A stretch of DNA of 64,000 bases from Archivesica marissinica. Its lineage: Eukaryota > Mollusca > Bivalvia > Venerida > Vesicomyidae. The translations under genes and the position numbers were made by a program. The DNA lies in contig CM026397.1 of assembly GCA_014843695.1 (NCBI GenBank), positions 37,955,952 to 38,019,951 on the forward strand. The letters are read 5' to 3'. The notes under the pieces were generated by a model. That model had not been told where the DNA came from. It searched no databases and saw nothing but the letters and a program-made list of their open reading frames with translations. Positions 1-12,745 of this stretch are shown piece after piece. The stretch's first letter is position 1, and the number at the start of each line of letters is the position of its first letter.

Positions 1-443
1 TAACACACGCTGGCACTGGGATCCTGCATCACACGCCAACATTGGGAGCCTGCATCACACGCCAACATTGGGAGCCTGCATCACACACAGTCTGTAACAC
101 ACGCTGGCACTGGGATCCTGCATCACACGCCAACATTGGGATCCTGCATCACGCACCAACATTGGGAGCCTGCATCACACACCAACATTGGGAGCCTGCA
201 GCACACACCAACATTGGGATCCTGCATCACACACCAACATTGGGATCCTGCATCACACGCCAACATTGGGAGCCTGCATCACACACCAACATTGGGAGCC
301 TGCATCACACACTGGCATAGGGAGTCTGCATCCCACGCAGTCTGTAACACACAATGGCACTGGGAGTCCGCATCACACGCTGGCATTGGGATCTGCATCA
401 CACACACAAACATTGGGAGTCTCTATCACACACAGACATTGTG
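1..443. repeat. 26-bp minisatellite, 'GCCTGCATC' variant
   Basis: Tandem units of about 26 bp (ATTGGGAGCCTGCATCAC plus ACACCAAC), with variants reading GGGATCC and occasional units carrying CAGTCTGTAACACACGCTGG. The array runs off the left edge of the window. Long open frames here are a by-product of the repeat and are not genes. Confidence 0.95.
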
Positions 444-1039
<596 letters not shown>

Positions 1040-1087
1040 ATTGGGAGTCTCCATCACACACACACATACACACCACACCACACCACA

Positions 1088-1131
<44 letters not shown>

Positions 1132-2484
1132 TGGGAGTCTCCATCACACACATACATTGGGAGTCTCCATCACACACATACATTGGGAGTCTCTATCACA
1201 CACATACATTGAGAGTCTCCATCACACACAGACATTGGGAGTCTCCATCACACACATACATTGGGAGTCTCCATCACACACATACATTGGGAGTCTCCAT
1301 CACACACACACATTGGGAGTCTCCATCACACACATACATTGGGAGTCTCCATCACACACAACATTGGGAGTCTCCATCACACACAGACATTGGGAGTCTC
1401 TATCACACACATACATTGGGAGTCTCCATCACACATACATTGGGAGTCTCCATCACACAGACATTGGGAGTCTCCATCACACATACATTGGGAGTCTCCA
1501 TCACACATACATTGGGAGTCTCCATCACACACAGACATTGAGAGTCTCCATCACACACAGACATTGAGAGTCTCCATCACACACAGACATTGGGAGTCTC
1601 CATCACACACAGACATTGAGAGTCTCCATCACACAGACATTGGGAGTCTCCATCACACAGACATTGGGAGTCTCTATCACACCATACATTGGAGTCTCCA
1701 TCACACACAGACATTGGGAGTCTCCATCACACACAGACATTGGGAGTCTCCAAACACATGGGAGTCTCCATCACACACATTGGGAGTCTCCATCACACAC
1801 ATACATTGGGAGTCTCCATCACACACAGACATTGGGAGTCTCCATCACACACAGACATTGGGAGTCTCCATCACACACAGACATTGGGAGTCTCCATCAC
1901 ACACAGACATTGGGAGTCCTCACAGACATTGAGAGTCTCCATCACACACAGACATTGAGAGTCCATCACACACAGACATTGGGAGTCTCCATCACACACA
2001 GACATGGGAGTCTCCATCACACACAACATTGGGAGTCTCCATCACACACAGACATTGGGAGTCTCCATCACACACAGACATTGGGAGTCTCCATCACACA
2101 CAGACATTGGGAGTCTCCATCACACAGACATTGAGAGTCTCCATCACACACAGACATTGAGAGTCTCCATCACACACAGACATTGGGAGTCTCTATCACA
2201 CACATACATTGAGAGTCTCTATCACACACAGACATTGAGAGTCTCCATCACACACAGACATTGGGAGTCTCCATCACACAGACATTGGGAGTCTCCATCA
2301 CACACAGACATTGAGAGTCTCTATCACACACAGACATTGAGAGTCTCCATCACACACAGACATTGAGAGTCTCCATCACACACAGACATTGAGAGTCTCC
2401 ATCACACACAGACATTGAGAGTCTCTATCACACACAGACATCGGGAGTCTCCATCAAACACAGACATTGGGAGTCTCCATACAT
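1040..2484. repeat. 26-bp minisatellite, 'GTCTCCATC' variant
   Basis: Tandem 26-bp units of the form ATTGGGAGTCTCCATCAC plus ACACAGAC, with frequent GGGAG/GAGAG and CTCC/CTCT substitutions and a few shortened units. It is the right-hand part of the array that starts at position 1 and ends at about 2484 in unique DNA. No gene is supported. Confidence 0.95.
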
Positions 2485-3625
2485 GCATAATGAGTAGGAG
2501 TACAGCCATTTTAGAATTCACGATCAGATCATACATCTACGATCCACGCATCTCCTTGTCTCACTTCAATAACCATATTAGGCAATCAGCCAAAAGCACT
2601 CCGGAAAACACAAACTATTATACATTCTGATCCATTACTTTTTATCTTGCCTTAGTGCCCGATTATCTACATGATCTAAACGGTAAAATACGAGGCCATA
2701 CATTGACCAAACCTGCCATTTTGGTGAAAACCACTCGTTATTGAGCAATATTTGGATTGCCTTCATCTATATTCTTCCCACAACATCTCAATATTGATCT
2801 TTCCTAGAAAATTGCTCAAGTGAAGAAATTATGTATTAGTTGCTCTCTGCTGCAAATCTAATCTATGTTTCAGCGTCGCTCATATCTGCTCTTCATTATT
2901 CCAGTCTCCCGATCTATTCCAAATATCTGTATAACATCAATCGTGAGACATTTCTTGTTTCCAAACTGAAGAGCTGTTGTTTATTTAAATAAATAACTCC
3001 ATAGAAAGTCAGGAATTACTGACATGTTCTTGTAAATGTATATAATCAAATTCTGTAAATGTACTTTTATAGAAAAATCTTTCTGTGCCGCCCGTAATAT
3101 ACAAAACTGTAAATGAACACGATCTATAATGTTTTAGGGGTTTTCCAAGAGCGGAATGACAGGGCAACCGTGCACTATCCTGCCCCATTTTAGCCCAGCC
3201 TTTTTAAAAAAAATATTTATTTTTATATATAATATTATATACAAGCCTCAACATGTGAAGCAGACCTATATCAACTAGAACTTATCTGCACTTTTCACCA
3301 ATACGTACTTTTATACTGCTTCTTTGATCAAATATAATTACCTGTCAATCAAAGTAGTTAGCAAACTTTTATTGGGGTAACCCCCTAATGCCCCTCCCGC
3401 ACGCATATATCTCCTTCGCGGCTCAAGATGCACCCTGACTCTTTTCTGACCCACACTGCCCCTTTTCAGACCACTCTTTCCACATTAGAATAAACCCTAG
3501 TGTTTGTTGTTTAGCTTGTAGTTATATAATAACTTATAATATTATGATGAAATTAATGTACAGTGAAGTAAATCATTTTAGCATGTTTTTATTAAAATTG
3601 TTGCCATTAAATAATGGGCCACTTG
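2485..3625. other. AT-rich DNA without recognised gene
   Basis: Unique-looking AT-rich sequence between two minisatellites. Both strands were read; no exon-like open segment with splice sites, RNA gene or TIR-flanked element was recognised. It would lie downstream of AGBL4 exon 8, either inside that gene's next intron or beyond it. Confidence 0.5.
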
Positions 3626-5368
3626 CATACACAGGACACTAGTGTACACAGGATACCCATGTACACAGGATACCCACGTACACAGGATACCCACATACAC
3701 AGGATACCCATGTACACAGGATACCCATGTACACAGGATACCCATGTACACAGGACACTCATGTACACAGGACACTCATGTACACAGGATACCCACGTAC
3801 ACAGGACACTCATGTACACAGGACACTCATGTACACAGGATACCCATGTACACAGGATACTCATGTACACAGGATACCCACGTACACAGGATACCCATGT
3901 ACACAGGATACCCATGTACACAGGATACCCATGTACACAGGACACCCATGTACACAGGATACCCATGTACACAGGACACCCATGTACACAGGACACTCAT
4001 GTACACAGGATACCCATGTACACAGGATACCCATGTACACAGGATACTCATGTACACAGGACACTCATGTACACAGGATACCCATGTACACAGGATACCC
4101 ATGTACACAGGACACTAGTGTACACAGGATACCCATGTACACAGGACACTAGTGTACACAGGATACCCATGTACACAGGATACCCATGTACACAGGATAC
4201 TAGTGTACACAGGATACCCATGTACACAGGACACTAGTGTACACAGGATACCCATGTACACAGGATATCCATGTACACAGGATACCCATGTACACAGGAT
4301 ACCCATGTACACAGGACACTAGTGTACACAGGATACCCATGTACACAGGATACCCACATACACAGGATACCCATGTACACAGGATACCCACATACACAGG
4401 ATACCCATGTACACAGGATACCCACATACACAGGATACCCATGTACACAGGATACCCATGTACACAGGATACCCATGTACACAGGATACCCACGTACACA
4501 GGATACCCACGTACACAGGATACCCACGTACACAGGATACCCACGTACACAGGATACCCACGTACACAGGATACCCACGTACACAGGATACCCACGTACA
4601 CAGGATACCCACGTACACAGGATACCCACGTACACAGGACACCCACGTACACAGGACACCCACGTACACAGGACACCCACGTACACGGGATACCCATGTA
4701 CACGGGACACTCATGTACACGGGACACCCATGTACACAGGACACTCATGTACACAGGACACTCATGTACACAGGATACCCACGTACACGGGACACTCATG
4801 TACACGGGACACCCACATACACAGGATACCCATGTACACAGGATACCCATGTACACAGGATACCCATGTACACAGGATACCCATGTACACAGGACACTAG
4901 TGTACACAGGATACCCATGTACACATGACACTCACGTACACAGGACACTCATGTACACAGGACACTCATGTACACAGGACACTCATGTACACAGGATACT
5001 CATGTACACAGGATACCCACATACACAGGACACTCATGTACACATGACACTCATGTACACAGGACACTCATGTACACAGGACACTCATGTACACGGGACA
5101 CTCATGTACATGGGACACTAACATACACAGGACAATCATGTACACAGGACACTCATGTACATGGGACACTAACATACACAGGACACTCGTGTACACAGGA
5201 TACCCATGTACACAGGATACCCATGTACACAGGACACTCACGTACACAGGACACTAACATACACAGGACACTCATGTACACAGGACACTCATGTACATGG
5301 GACACTAACATACACGGAACACTAACGTACATGGGACACCACTAATATACATGGGACACTAACATACA
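3626..5368. repeat. 17-bp minisatellite array
   Basis: About 100 units of a 17-bp motif (CACAGGATACCCATGTA), with variants GGACACTCATG, GGATACCCACG and GGACACTAGTG. The junction of adjacent units forms the palindrome TGTACA. Because 17 is not a multiple of 3 and the unit has no stop in these frames, several frames stay open for hundreds of codons on both strands. These are repeat artefacts. Confidence 0.97.
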
Positions 5369-5570
5369 GAGCAATTTATATTTTTTTAGCAGGAAGATGA
5401 CTTTAAATAAATGTTTGTGAAAAAACAGCATGAAAAACAAATATGAAATAACATAATATTCCATGAAAAACAAAAATAAATTGCAAGCAAATCATATAGT
5501 TGTGTAGAGAGGCTGGGTTATATGGGTGTGTCTTCCATTTCACGCAGTCACCTACATTTTGAGCTTTAGT

Positions 5571-5785
5571 GGAAGTCGTGATAGCGTAGTGGATACGAAA
5601 GGTCTGGAGTTCGAGCCCCGCTGGAGCCATTACGATTGTACCCTTAGGCAAGGCATTTAAATTCAACGTTGCCTCTTCTCCCTCCCTCGTGGCAATGGAT
5701 TCCATCAGGAAGGAGGTCTCGAGAGTGATTAATATAGGTTGTAAGAACTTGTTTCGTAATCAAGCTAAAATAAATTTGTATAAAC
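5571..5785 (+). repeat. SINE family B copy
   Basis: tRNA-derived SINE: head GTCGTGATAGCGTAGTGG and B-box-like GGAGTTCGAGCCCC, then CCTTAGGCAAGGCATTTAAA, GATTCCATCAGGA, and a tail GAGAGTGATTAATATA followed by GTAAGAACTTG and AAATAAA. Matching copies lie at 24.1, 29.3, 31.5, 35.1, 46.1 and 60.6 kb. A minus-strand open frame over it is spurious. Confidence 0.85.
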
Positions 5786-5944
5786 TAGATTTTGAGCCTT
5801 TGGTCTACTTTGAACATTTATTTGGTAGAGATAGATATCAGAATGCATGAGATCAAATTCTTAATAATGTATAATAAAATGTATATTTATCGGTCATACG
5901 ATTGTTATATACATGTATATAGAGCAATAAAATATTATCAAATC

Positions 5945-6592
5945 AATAAGACGATCTCCACTATAAGACGACCCTAAATGTTGGTCCTAAATCAGTGGTA
6001 TTTGCATAGACCCGTGTATAAGACGACCCTAAACGTTGTATAAGACGGGTTAAGCAAATGGAAACAACTCAGAAGTAAAGACCAAACACATTAATTAAAG
6101 ATTGTAAATGTACGGGTTAAAAAAATGGAAACAACTCAGAAGTAAAGACCAAACACATTAATTAAAGATTGTAAATGTACGGGTTAAACAAATGGAAACA
6201 ACTCAGAAGTAAAGACCAAACACATTAATTAAAGATTGTAAATGTATGGGTTAAACAAATGGAAACAACTCAGAAGTAAAGACCAAATACATTAATTAAA
6301 GATTATAAATATGTCAAATCATAAAACAATGCACTGATGCACTGATGCACTGAACAATAAATTTGATTTTCTAAAATGCTATTGACAAGGTCAGTTTACA
6401 GAGAGAGAGCTATGAAAGTCTATACCTTTGATACACCCTTCGAGTTATTTCAATATAAGCTCATCAATTATCGAGTAGGAACAAAATTATTTAAAAATAT
6501 AAAAATTATATATTGTTTTTTTTTCATCACATATAAGACGGACAACTTTGTGGCCATAATCTGGTGATAAAAATCCTTGTCTTATACGCGAG
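5945..6592. mobile_element. MITE family G with internal tandem repeat
   Basis: The left part (ACTATAAGACGACCC, then AAATCAGTGGTATTTGC, CATAGACC, GTGTATAAGACG) and the right end (CTTATACGCGAGTATGTA) match the better preserved copy at 21856-22237. Within it, four copies of a 67-bp unit begin with GGGTTAA at 6047, 6114, 6181 and 6248. Non-autonomous; no transposase frame. Confidence 0.65.
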
Positions 6593-6629
6593 TATGTATG
6601 CTAACAATTGAATGTTCTTTGTCTGCATA

Positions 6630-6745
6630 TTTATTGAGGTAGGAAATGTCAGTTTTTTTACACCTAATTAGCATAAAACCTGATCACATGGGCTGAATCA
6701 GCCAATCAAAATCAAAATATTACAAGAAGTTGTAATTATAAAAGT
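6630..6745. repeat. Dispersed repeat L copy
   Basis: Contains GAAATGTCAGTTTTTTTACAC and CACATGGGCTGAATCAGCC. The same segments recur at about 47.4-47.7 kb (in part reverse complemented), which marks this as a dispersed element. No coding content. Confidence 0.5.
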
Positions 6746-6848
6746 ATGAGGTAATGAAGTCTATCTCGTGTAAATGTTTATAAATGATTATTTTGGTTTG
6801 ATGTGGCATTGGTATACATGGTAAGAACATGTCTATACCGTAAACTTA

Positions 6849-7111
6849 TATGTTATATTTCGGGTTTTACGCCTGCATCAGCACCATATCGGGCTATATC
6901 GCCGGCAGGCAGTTTACTTAACAACACCTTTCCTGGGCAGGCTCCAGCGATTAACCAGTACTTGGGTGCACCAACCTCTGTAAGAAACTGCCAACTTTTT
7001 CATATAAATGAGACACGGCCTGAGCGGGGCTCGAACCCGTGACCATCAGTGATGATAGGTTACAGTGGTATACAAGTTAGCAACCGTAACCACTCGCCCA
7101 CGGAGGCGGAC
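6849..7111 (-). repeat. SINE family D copy (full length)
   Basis: Read on the minus strand it begins TCCGCCTCCGTGG(G)CGAGTGG, a tRNA-like A box, with the B-box-like CACGGGTTCGAGCCCCGC further in and a 3' part ending near CCCGAAATATAACATA. Near-identical 14-15 bp target duplications flank it: TATACCGTAAACTTA at 6834-6848 and TATACCTTAAACTGA at 7112-7126. Its plus-strand open frame recurs in other copies but is the antisense of a SINE. Confidence 0.88.
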
Positions 7112-7243
7112 TATACCTTAAACTGAGGCAAACATAAACCACAGATTGACCTGTCATTTTTTATGGGTCTAAGAATAGACATATTACGGGAATAAAATTA
7201 ACATTTGTTGCATTTATTTGAATATATAAAACATTTTTGCTGC

Positions 7244-7490
7244 TTAACCCTTTCAACCCCACAGGCCTCTAAATAGGCTTATGAAAAGTGTAGATCCAGA
7301 TGAGCCGGCTCGTAACGAGCCGTCTCATCAGGATCTGCACTTTTTTGCCAGTAATAATTATTACTATTTTTAGATAAAATTACCCATTTTGATGAAATGA
7401 ACTGGTCCAAATGTAATTTTCTTATTAATTTATTGGTCTAAAAATAGCATGCACCAGTCCATGTCAGTTACTTGGGGTTGAAAGGGTTAA
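7244..7490 (+). mobile_element. TTAA-flanked MITE family E, copy 1
   Basis: Starts TTAACCCTTTCAACCCC and ends GGGGTTGAAAGGGTTAA, i.e. TTAA target duplication plus inverted termini beginning CCCTTT, the pattern of piggyBac-type elements. A long imperfect hairpin lies at about 7284-7346 (GATGAGCCGGCTCGT opposite ACGAGCCGTCTCATC). Other copies: 21565-21805, 54635-54876 (inverted) and 59769-60009. Confidence 0.88.
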
Positions 7491-8270
7491 AGTGTAAAGT
7501 GTGTGTGTGGGTTCTCCAATATATTCTATAGGGGAAAAGACTCTCTCTCAAAATAGAAGTGAGGCTGAGCCAGGGAGAATATCTCTCCCAAATCATGTTC
7601 TCACTCAAGCCCCGGGTAAATCACACACGCACGTCTTATCAATATCAGACAGAAAATGAAATTACATCTAATCACAAGATAATTTAAAAGTGGTAGAATG
7701 GGTAATTCTCTGGACTACCAATCCGAAAATATAGAGCATATTTCTGTTTAATAGTGTAAGATAAGATTATATTTTATCGAGTGATCTACGAAATTTCTAT
7801 TTCCACGAGAGGCGTTAGCAACGAATGGAAATACATATTTCGGTGATCACAAGATGAAAAAAGAAGATTTGTGTTTATGACTTCCAATGATTTGGGCTAA
7901 TATAATAGTTGTTATCAAATTTAATTCATCTTAGCTGCCCATGTCGGGAGCCTCATCTCAATACGGTATATACATAACCACACAACCACTATGTTAGAGT
8001 GAACGTCCATAATAAGAGATAGTTCCGGTATAATTTTCAAGTTAGTTTCTGTTTGCTGTCAAAATTTAAAATTACAGACAAAACAAATTCATTAAAATAT
8101 ATTATTACTTTATAATTAACTGTTTATGATTGTCAGAAAATAGCTAAAACACAAAAGCACAACCAACGGCGGAGGAATACGAAACTCAGGCAGTGACAGA
8201 GAAAATTTGTTTGAAAACAGTGAAATATAGCATTTTCTTTCACTGAGAAAAATCAATCATTCATTGGAAA
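7491..8270. other. Non-coding DNA, nothing recognised
   Basis: No exon, RNA gene or repeat family was recognised between MITE E and the start of the ~59-bp minisatellite relatives. Confidence 0.45.
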
Positions 8271-8429
8271 ATAGTTGCCATCTCAGAGCAGATATTGCTG
8301 TTAATTCTCTGCACTACAAAGTCACACAAGCAATTTCCATCTCTGGACAGACAGTGTGGTTAATTCTCTAGACAACTAATCCACACACACAGTTTCCATC
8401 TCTGGACAGACAGTGTGGTTAATTCCCCT
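8271..8429. repeat. Left fragment of the CATCTC-GGACAG minisatellite
   Basis: Diverged units reading CCATCTCTGGACAGACAG then TGTGGTTAATTCT and CTAGACAACTAATCC. The same sequence resumes at 12746 to the right of transposon F, showing that the transposon split one tandem array. Confidence 0.8.
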
Positions 8430-11400
8430 AACTCTAGGGGCTGGGCCTGAGTTGTATGCATTTTTATGTATAGGGGAAAACCCACTTTTATATGGTAGTA
8501 TAGGTCCTAGGCTTTAAAAAAAAATTGGGTTCTCGCTCGAAAACCCTATAGATTTTTCCCAGCATGCCCCAAAAGTTGCCCACCGGGCTAGAAACCATAC
8601 CAGTCATATCTCGGCCATTTCTTGAGCGATTTTGACAATCTTTTTTTTAATAGAGTTTTTTTGGGGTGTGAAACACGTTTAAAAACAATATAAAATTGAT
8701 ATGGAGTCTCTATCAAGTGATTCCAATGTCAATTGAAAATACAGACCATGTTCCAGCACATGTTCTACAATCTCCGCCGGGCGAGAAACCATACCTTTCA
8801 AATTTCGGCCATTTCTTGAGCGATTTTGACAATCTTTTTTTAAAATAGAGTTTTGTTTGGCTGTTGAACATGATAAATGCAAAATTTAGTTGATTTGAGA
8901 ACTTGTTTACATGGTAGGGGCTTTGAAGTTCTTCCGGAGAAACTAAAAATTGATCAGGTCTGAAATTTTTAATGACACAAATTTATTAAGATTAACACCC
9001 ACATCACAATGAAACAGATCTAATTATATGGATTGGTGCAGGCATCATCTTGCAACTTCATGCACTTGCAGAAAGGGGTACAGCCTACCTCCTCCATGCG
9101 GCATGTACATGTGGCTCGAGCACACTTGCCACAGTTACAGGTCACTGTCCATCGCTCTTGTGACTGGAACAAGGCACTCGTTCTCTAGCTGATACCCAAA
9201 ATGTAGTGGATCTATGATGCTGGTTGGAAGATGTGGATAATCGAGTATGTACCGAATAAGACTCGCATTATATGTGGAAGCACATTGGAGGTACATTTTG
9301 ATGTGACGAGCCCTTGGTCTGATGATATATTTGGGCACGAAGCTGTGTGAAAGACGAATATTGGTTACTCTCTCTTAAAACCAAACCCAAGGAATTTTTC
9401 AGCATAAGCCTTGGTCTCGGGTGTAATTGTCATTTCTCTACCGGAATTTCTAAGCAATTGGGTGGGCTGGGCTTTGAGGGCAGCTTTCTTGGTGCCTACT
9501 TTGCTCGTTGCATCACATCCAGTCAAGCAGTGCAAGGCGGGAAGGACATTGCAAACGTCTTGACCTTGACGTTCGTGCAAAATGTGCAGTGGGATAAATC
9601 GCACAGTTTTCCCGCATCCACCTCGCACCCAGAGCTCGCTTAATCCTGCTTCTATCAGGATAGGTAAGTGGTAGAGTAGGGCCACAGCAACGTCATTGTT
9701 TTGGTTTTGTAGCCTGCCTTAGCACAGTTGAAGGCATGGAGAACCAGCCGCAAGTCTGCCTCGTCTAGCTGTGAGTACAATTCAGGAAGTACTGTTCTGT
9801 TGCCTTTATACAAGGAAGTACATGGCCAGTCGTCGCCCTGCATTGATAGCTGACTCACGACAGTAGGGTGTGGTAAGTCCATGGCGAGACCAGAGACATG
9901 TTTGTAAATAAGCTGTTCCAGCATCATCTTGTTCTGTTGTGATGGCCAGAAGTTAGCCATCTGTGAAAGTGGAGACTCAGGGGTGATTTCAGTTAAAACA
10001 ATCGAAGGTGCAGTACTCCTTCTCTCGTGTTCTTGGGTCTTTTATGGAAGGCTCTCTAGTATAGATGTCAAAGACATAGTCACAGCGGCCATGTTTGTGG
10101 TAGATCGCTAAAGAGTGTGAGCAGGACACCGACTGCCTTCAGCCCCTGAAGTGGTAGGTGGCGGACTAGGGTCACGACGTCGATAATAAATGCAGAATTA
10201 TCACAATGCATATACTGCATATCAGCATCAGTCAGGACAAGCTCAAGCTCACGTATGAGCAGACTTTTCTCTGGGTGGATCATGTAGCCGTCGGCGTCAA
10301 ACATCATGGGACTAGGTAAAACATCATACTTGAGGAGCTCATTAGTTGTAATGTGTCTGTGTCGAGCAATGTCAATAGACTTGTCTGTGATTATTGACTT
10401 GTCTCACAGTTTGCTTTACAGTTGGCTTCGGCTTGTTGTTCTTTATGCTGATCATTGTATGGATCTTGCGACGGCTGATCGGACTGTCTAGTCATACATT
10501 TCTCGTGATGAAGCGCTCATGGTGAAAATGCTCATAAGCTTCTTTCCCAATGTCTGTCGCATTCAGCAACTCACTTCTTATGTTTTCAGGCATGCCTTGT
10601 TTGGTTACAAAGTTGTGAAGCTTCTTTGGGCAATCAGTTGAGAAAGGAGACCCTCCTTTCCTCAATAAAGCGGACACAGTTCTGGATATTTTCTTCGCTC
10701 TTGTTCGTGTAGGATTGGGATGATTCATGATGTACATAGGCTTCTGACGTGTGTTCATGAACACCTGTAATTTCACGAAGCAAGTTGTTCACACCTATCA
10801 TCTCGTGAAAGATCAGATCCCATTTGGCGACAAATTGTTTCCGCTTGCAATGCCCAATGATGCTGTCACTGCATTTTGAAGAAAGATTTATTGTTTGCTC
10901 GAGCTTTTGGTCACCCCCACAGATGTAAAGACAGACACCAAGCTTGTCCTTCACAGAGAAGGAGTTACATTCTGCAATGTTCTCATACACCTCCTGAGGC
11001 AAGTTTCTATTGTTTTCAAGGTAGACTGTCCCCCAGCGAAGGTAGTGTGTGCAGTCCCATGTGGCACATTCATACAGTGTCCGCTGCATGGCATCGAGGT
11101 GGGGGTCCCAAGAACCCTCTCCGTCGGCACGAAGAAGATCTAAGACCACCTGGAACTGAGACAAGTACTGGTACCAGAATTTGAAATTCTCGCACTCCTT
11201 GACTCTTGACTCTATGAACTCATCAAGGTCACTCAACAGCTGAGTAGAAGAAGCTTTGAACTGATCGAGCAACTTCTTGTTGCGCTCTCGGGCTCCATAC
11301 TTCATTGCACTGCTGAGGCTGGCCAAAAGCTTAAATTCTGTGACATATTTGTCAACTCCAGTACTTTTAAAGAATTCCTTCAACAGTAGGCGCTGCATCG

Positions 11401-12745
11401 CTTCGGCCAGGATCATTTGAGCATCAAGCGACCGAGCGTAATGACCCGCATTAAGAATCGAGGTCTGGATTACAGATGGCCCGTAGATACGTGTCTCAAG
11501 CCATACATGCTCTGCACTACTTCCTTTGATGCTCCTGCCACAGCACTTAAGCAAGTTTTTCGCAGCGTGGAACGTCCCTAAACACAATATGATGCATTTG
11601 AACTCATCTGGTCTCCGAAGCTGTATCATTTTTGCTACACTGTACAACTTCTCATCGGCATAGAGTGTAATATATGATTGTACTAGTTGAGAACACAGGG
11701 ACTTGATGTTATTCAACTCTGTGTATACAACTTCCCCGTTGTTTATGTAATGTGGCACTACGGGCGTAAATGCAACTTACTTGAGTGGGACATTGCCATC
11801 CGTCCAAACCGCATTACTTGCACTCCACGATTGCATAGTTTGACTTGTCGGATATACAAGTCTGCCATGTGGCTATCACGGGGTTCCAAGTTAAGTCTGC
11901 ATATAGCCCAAGCCATATCGGATAGTATCTTGTCCCGCCTAATGTCATCGTAGACTGCTGGTTGACCGTGGCCTTTGTAGGATGTAGGTAGGTCATACTT
12001 TTTCGTATTTTCTCCAAATTATTGTAGCTGCTGGCATGGCAATATTTCCTTTAGGGCTTTCGGACCATGAACAACTGATGTGTCAGAGCGCTTGGGTTTG
12101 GATAGGATGACCGTAGGCTTATGCTGGTAGAGGACACACACCGTATCGTGTTCAGATGAATTTGCATCTTCGTGGTCCCAGTTATGCATTGCTGCTGATG
12201 GTGAAGTTCCCTGGGTCAAAATGGGCTGGCAACTTCATGTCCGCTTCATTTTGACAGTGAACATGGCCATGTCATGCTGGTACCGGCGAAGTTCTGTGTA
12301 GCTCATAGCTAGCGCCTGTCGATTCAAAGAGGTGACAGAGATTTTTCCACCACGTCCTAGACTGTGTGCATACTCGGCATTCAATACAGCCATTGGTGTT
12401 CTTTTTCTGCCAGAATGGTGAATGTAGAACATGTGCTGGAACATTGTCTGTATTTTTTGATTGACATTGGAATCACTTGATAGAGACTCCATATCGATTT
12501 CATATTGTTTTAAACGTGTTTCACACCCAAAAAACATCTATTAAAAAAAAAGATTGTCAAAATCGCTCAAGAAATGGCCGAGATATAACCGGGCAAGCTT
12601 TTGGGGCATGTTGGGAAAAATCTATAGGGTTTTCGAGCGAGAACCCAAATTTTATTTAAAGCCTAGGACCTATACTACCATATAAAAATTAATTTGTCCC
12701 TATACATAAAAATGCATACAACTCTGTCCCAGCCCCAGGAGTACT
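8430..12745 (-). mobile_element. DNA transposon F with ~320-bp terminal inverted repeats
   Basis: Left end GGGGCTGGGCCTGAGTTG and following ATGCATTTTTATGTATAGGG are matched in inverted orientation at the right end (GCATACAACTCTGTCCCAG, CCCC). The similarity continues inward for roughly 320 bp (left 8430-8770, right 12420-12745), including CTCGCTCGAAAACCCTATAG and TTTCTTGAGCGATTTTGAC. A minus-strand gene with several frame breaks fills the interior. The family was not identified. Confidence 0.8.
9020..12537 (-). pseudogene. Broken transposon-borne gene of unknown family
   Basis: Successive minus-strand coding pieces in different frames: 12537-12235, 12219-12019, a long uninterrupted piece 11758-10634 (374 codons), 10776-10492, 10307-10080, 9960-9655, 9685-9365, 9338-9135, and an end rich in cysteine (CNCGKC, CTCR, FCKC) stopping at 9020. 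Visible motifs are HYLRWGTVYLE in the middle, LTGCDATSK near the C-terminus and the terminal CxC-like cluster. The long piece shifts frame near 10640-10680. It lies wholly inside the inverted repeats of element F, so it is probably the element's own protein. I do not recognise a named transposase superfamily. Frame changes indicate it is inactive, unless some are introns. Confidence 0.7.

Noticed and set aside
3607..5345. Overlapping 100-290 codon frames across the 17-bp array
   Set aside because: Open in several frames on both strands simultaneously, which is typical of a stop-free satellite unit.
6803..7042. Open frame ending in [17 protein letters not shown] that recurs in several places
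   Set aside because: It recurs because it is the antisense of SINE D; its position varies with the SINE and it has no independent start or domain.
9347..11184. Plus-strand frames at 9347-9643 and 10876-11184
   Set aside because: They are shadows of the minus-strand gene of transposon F.
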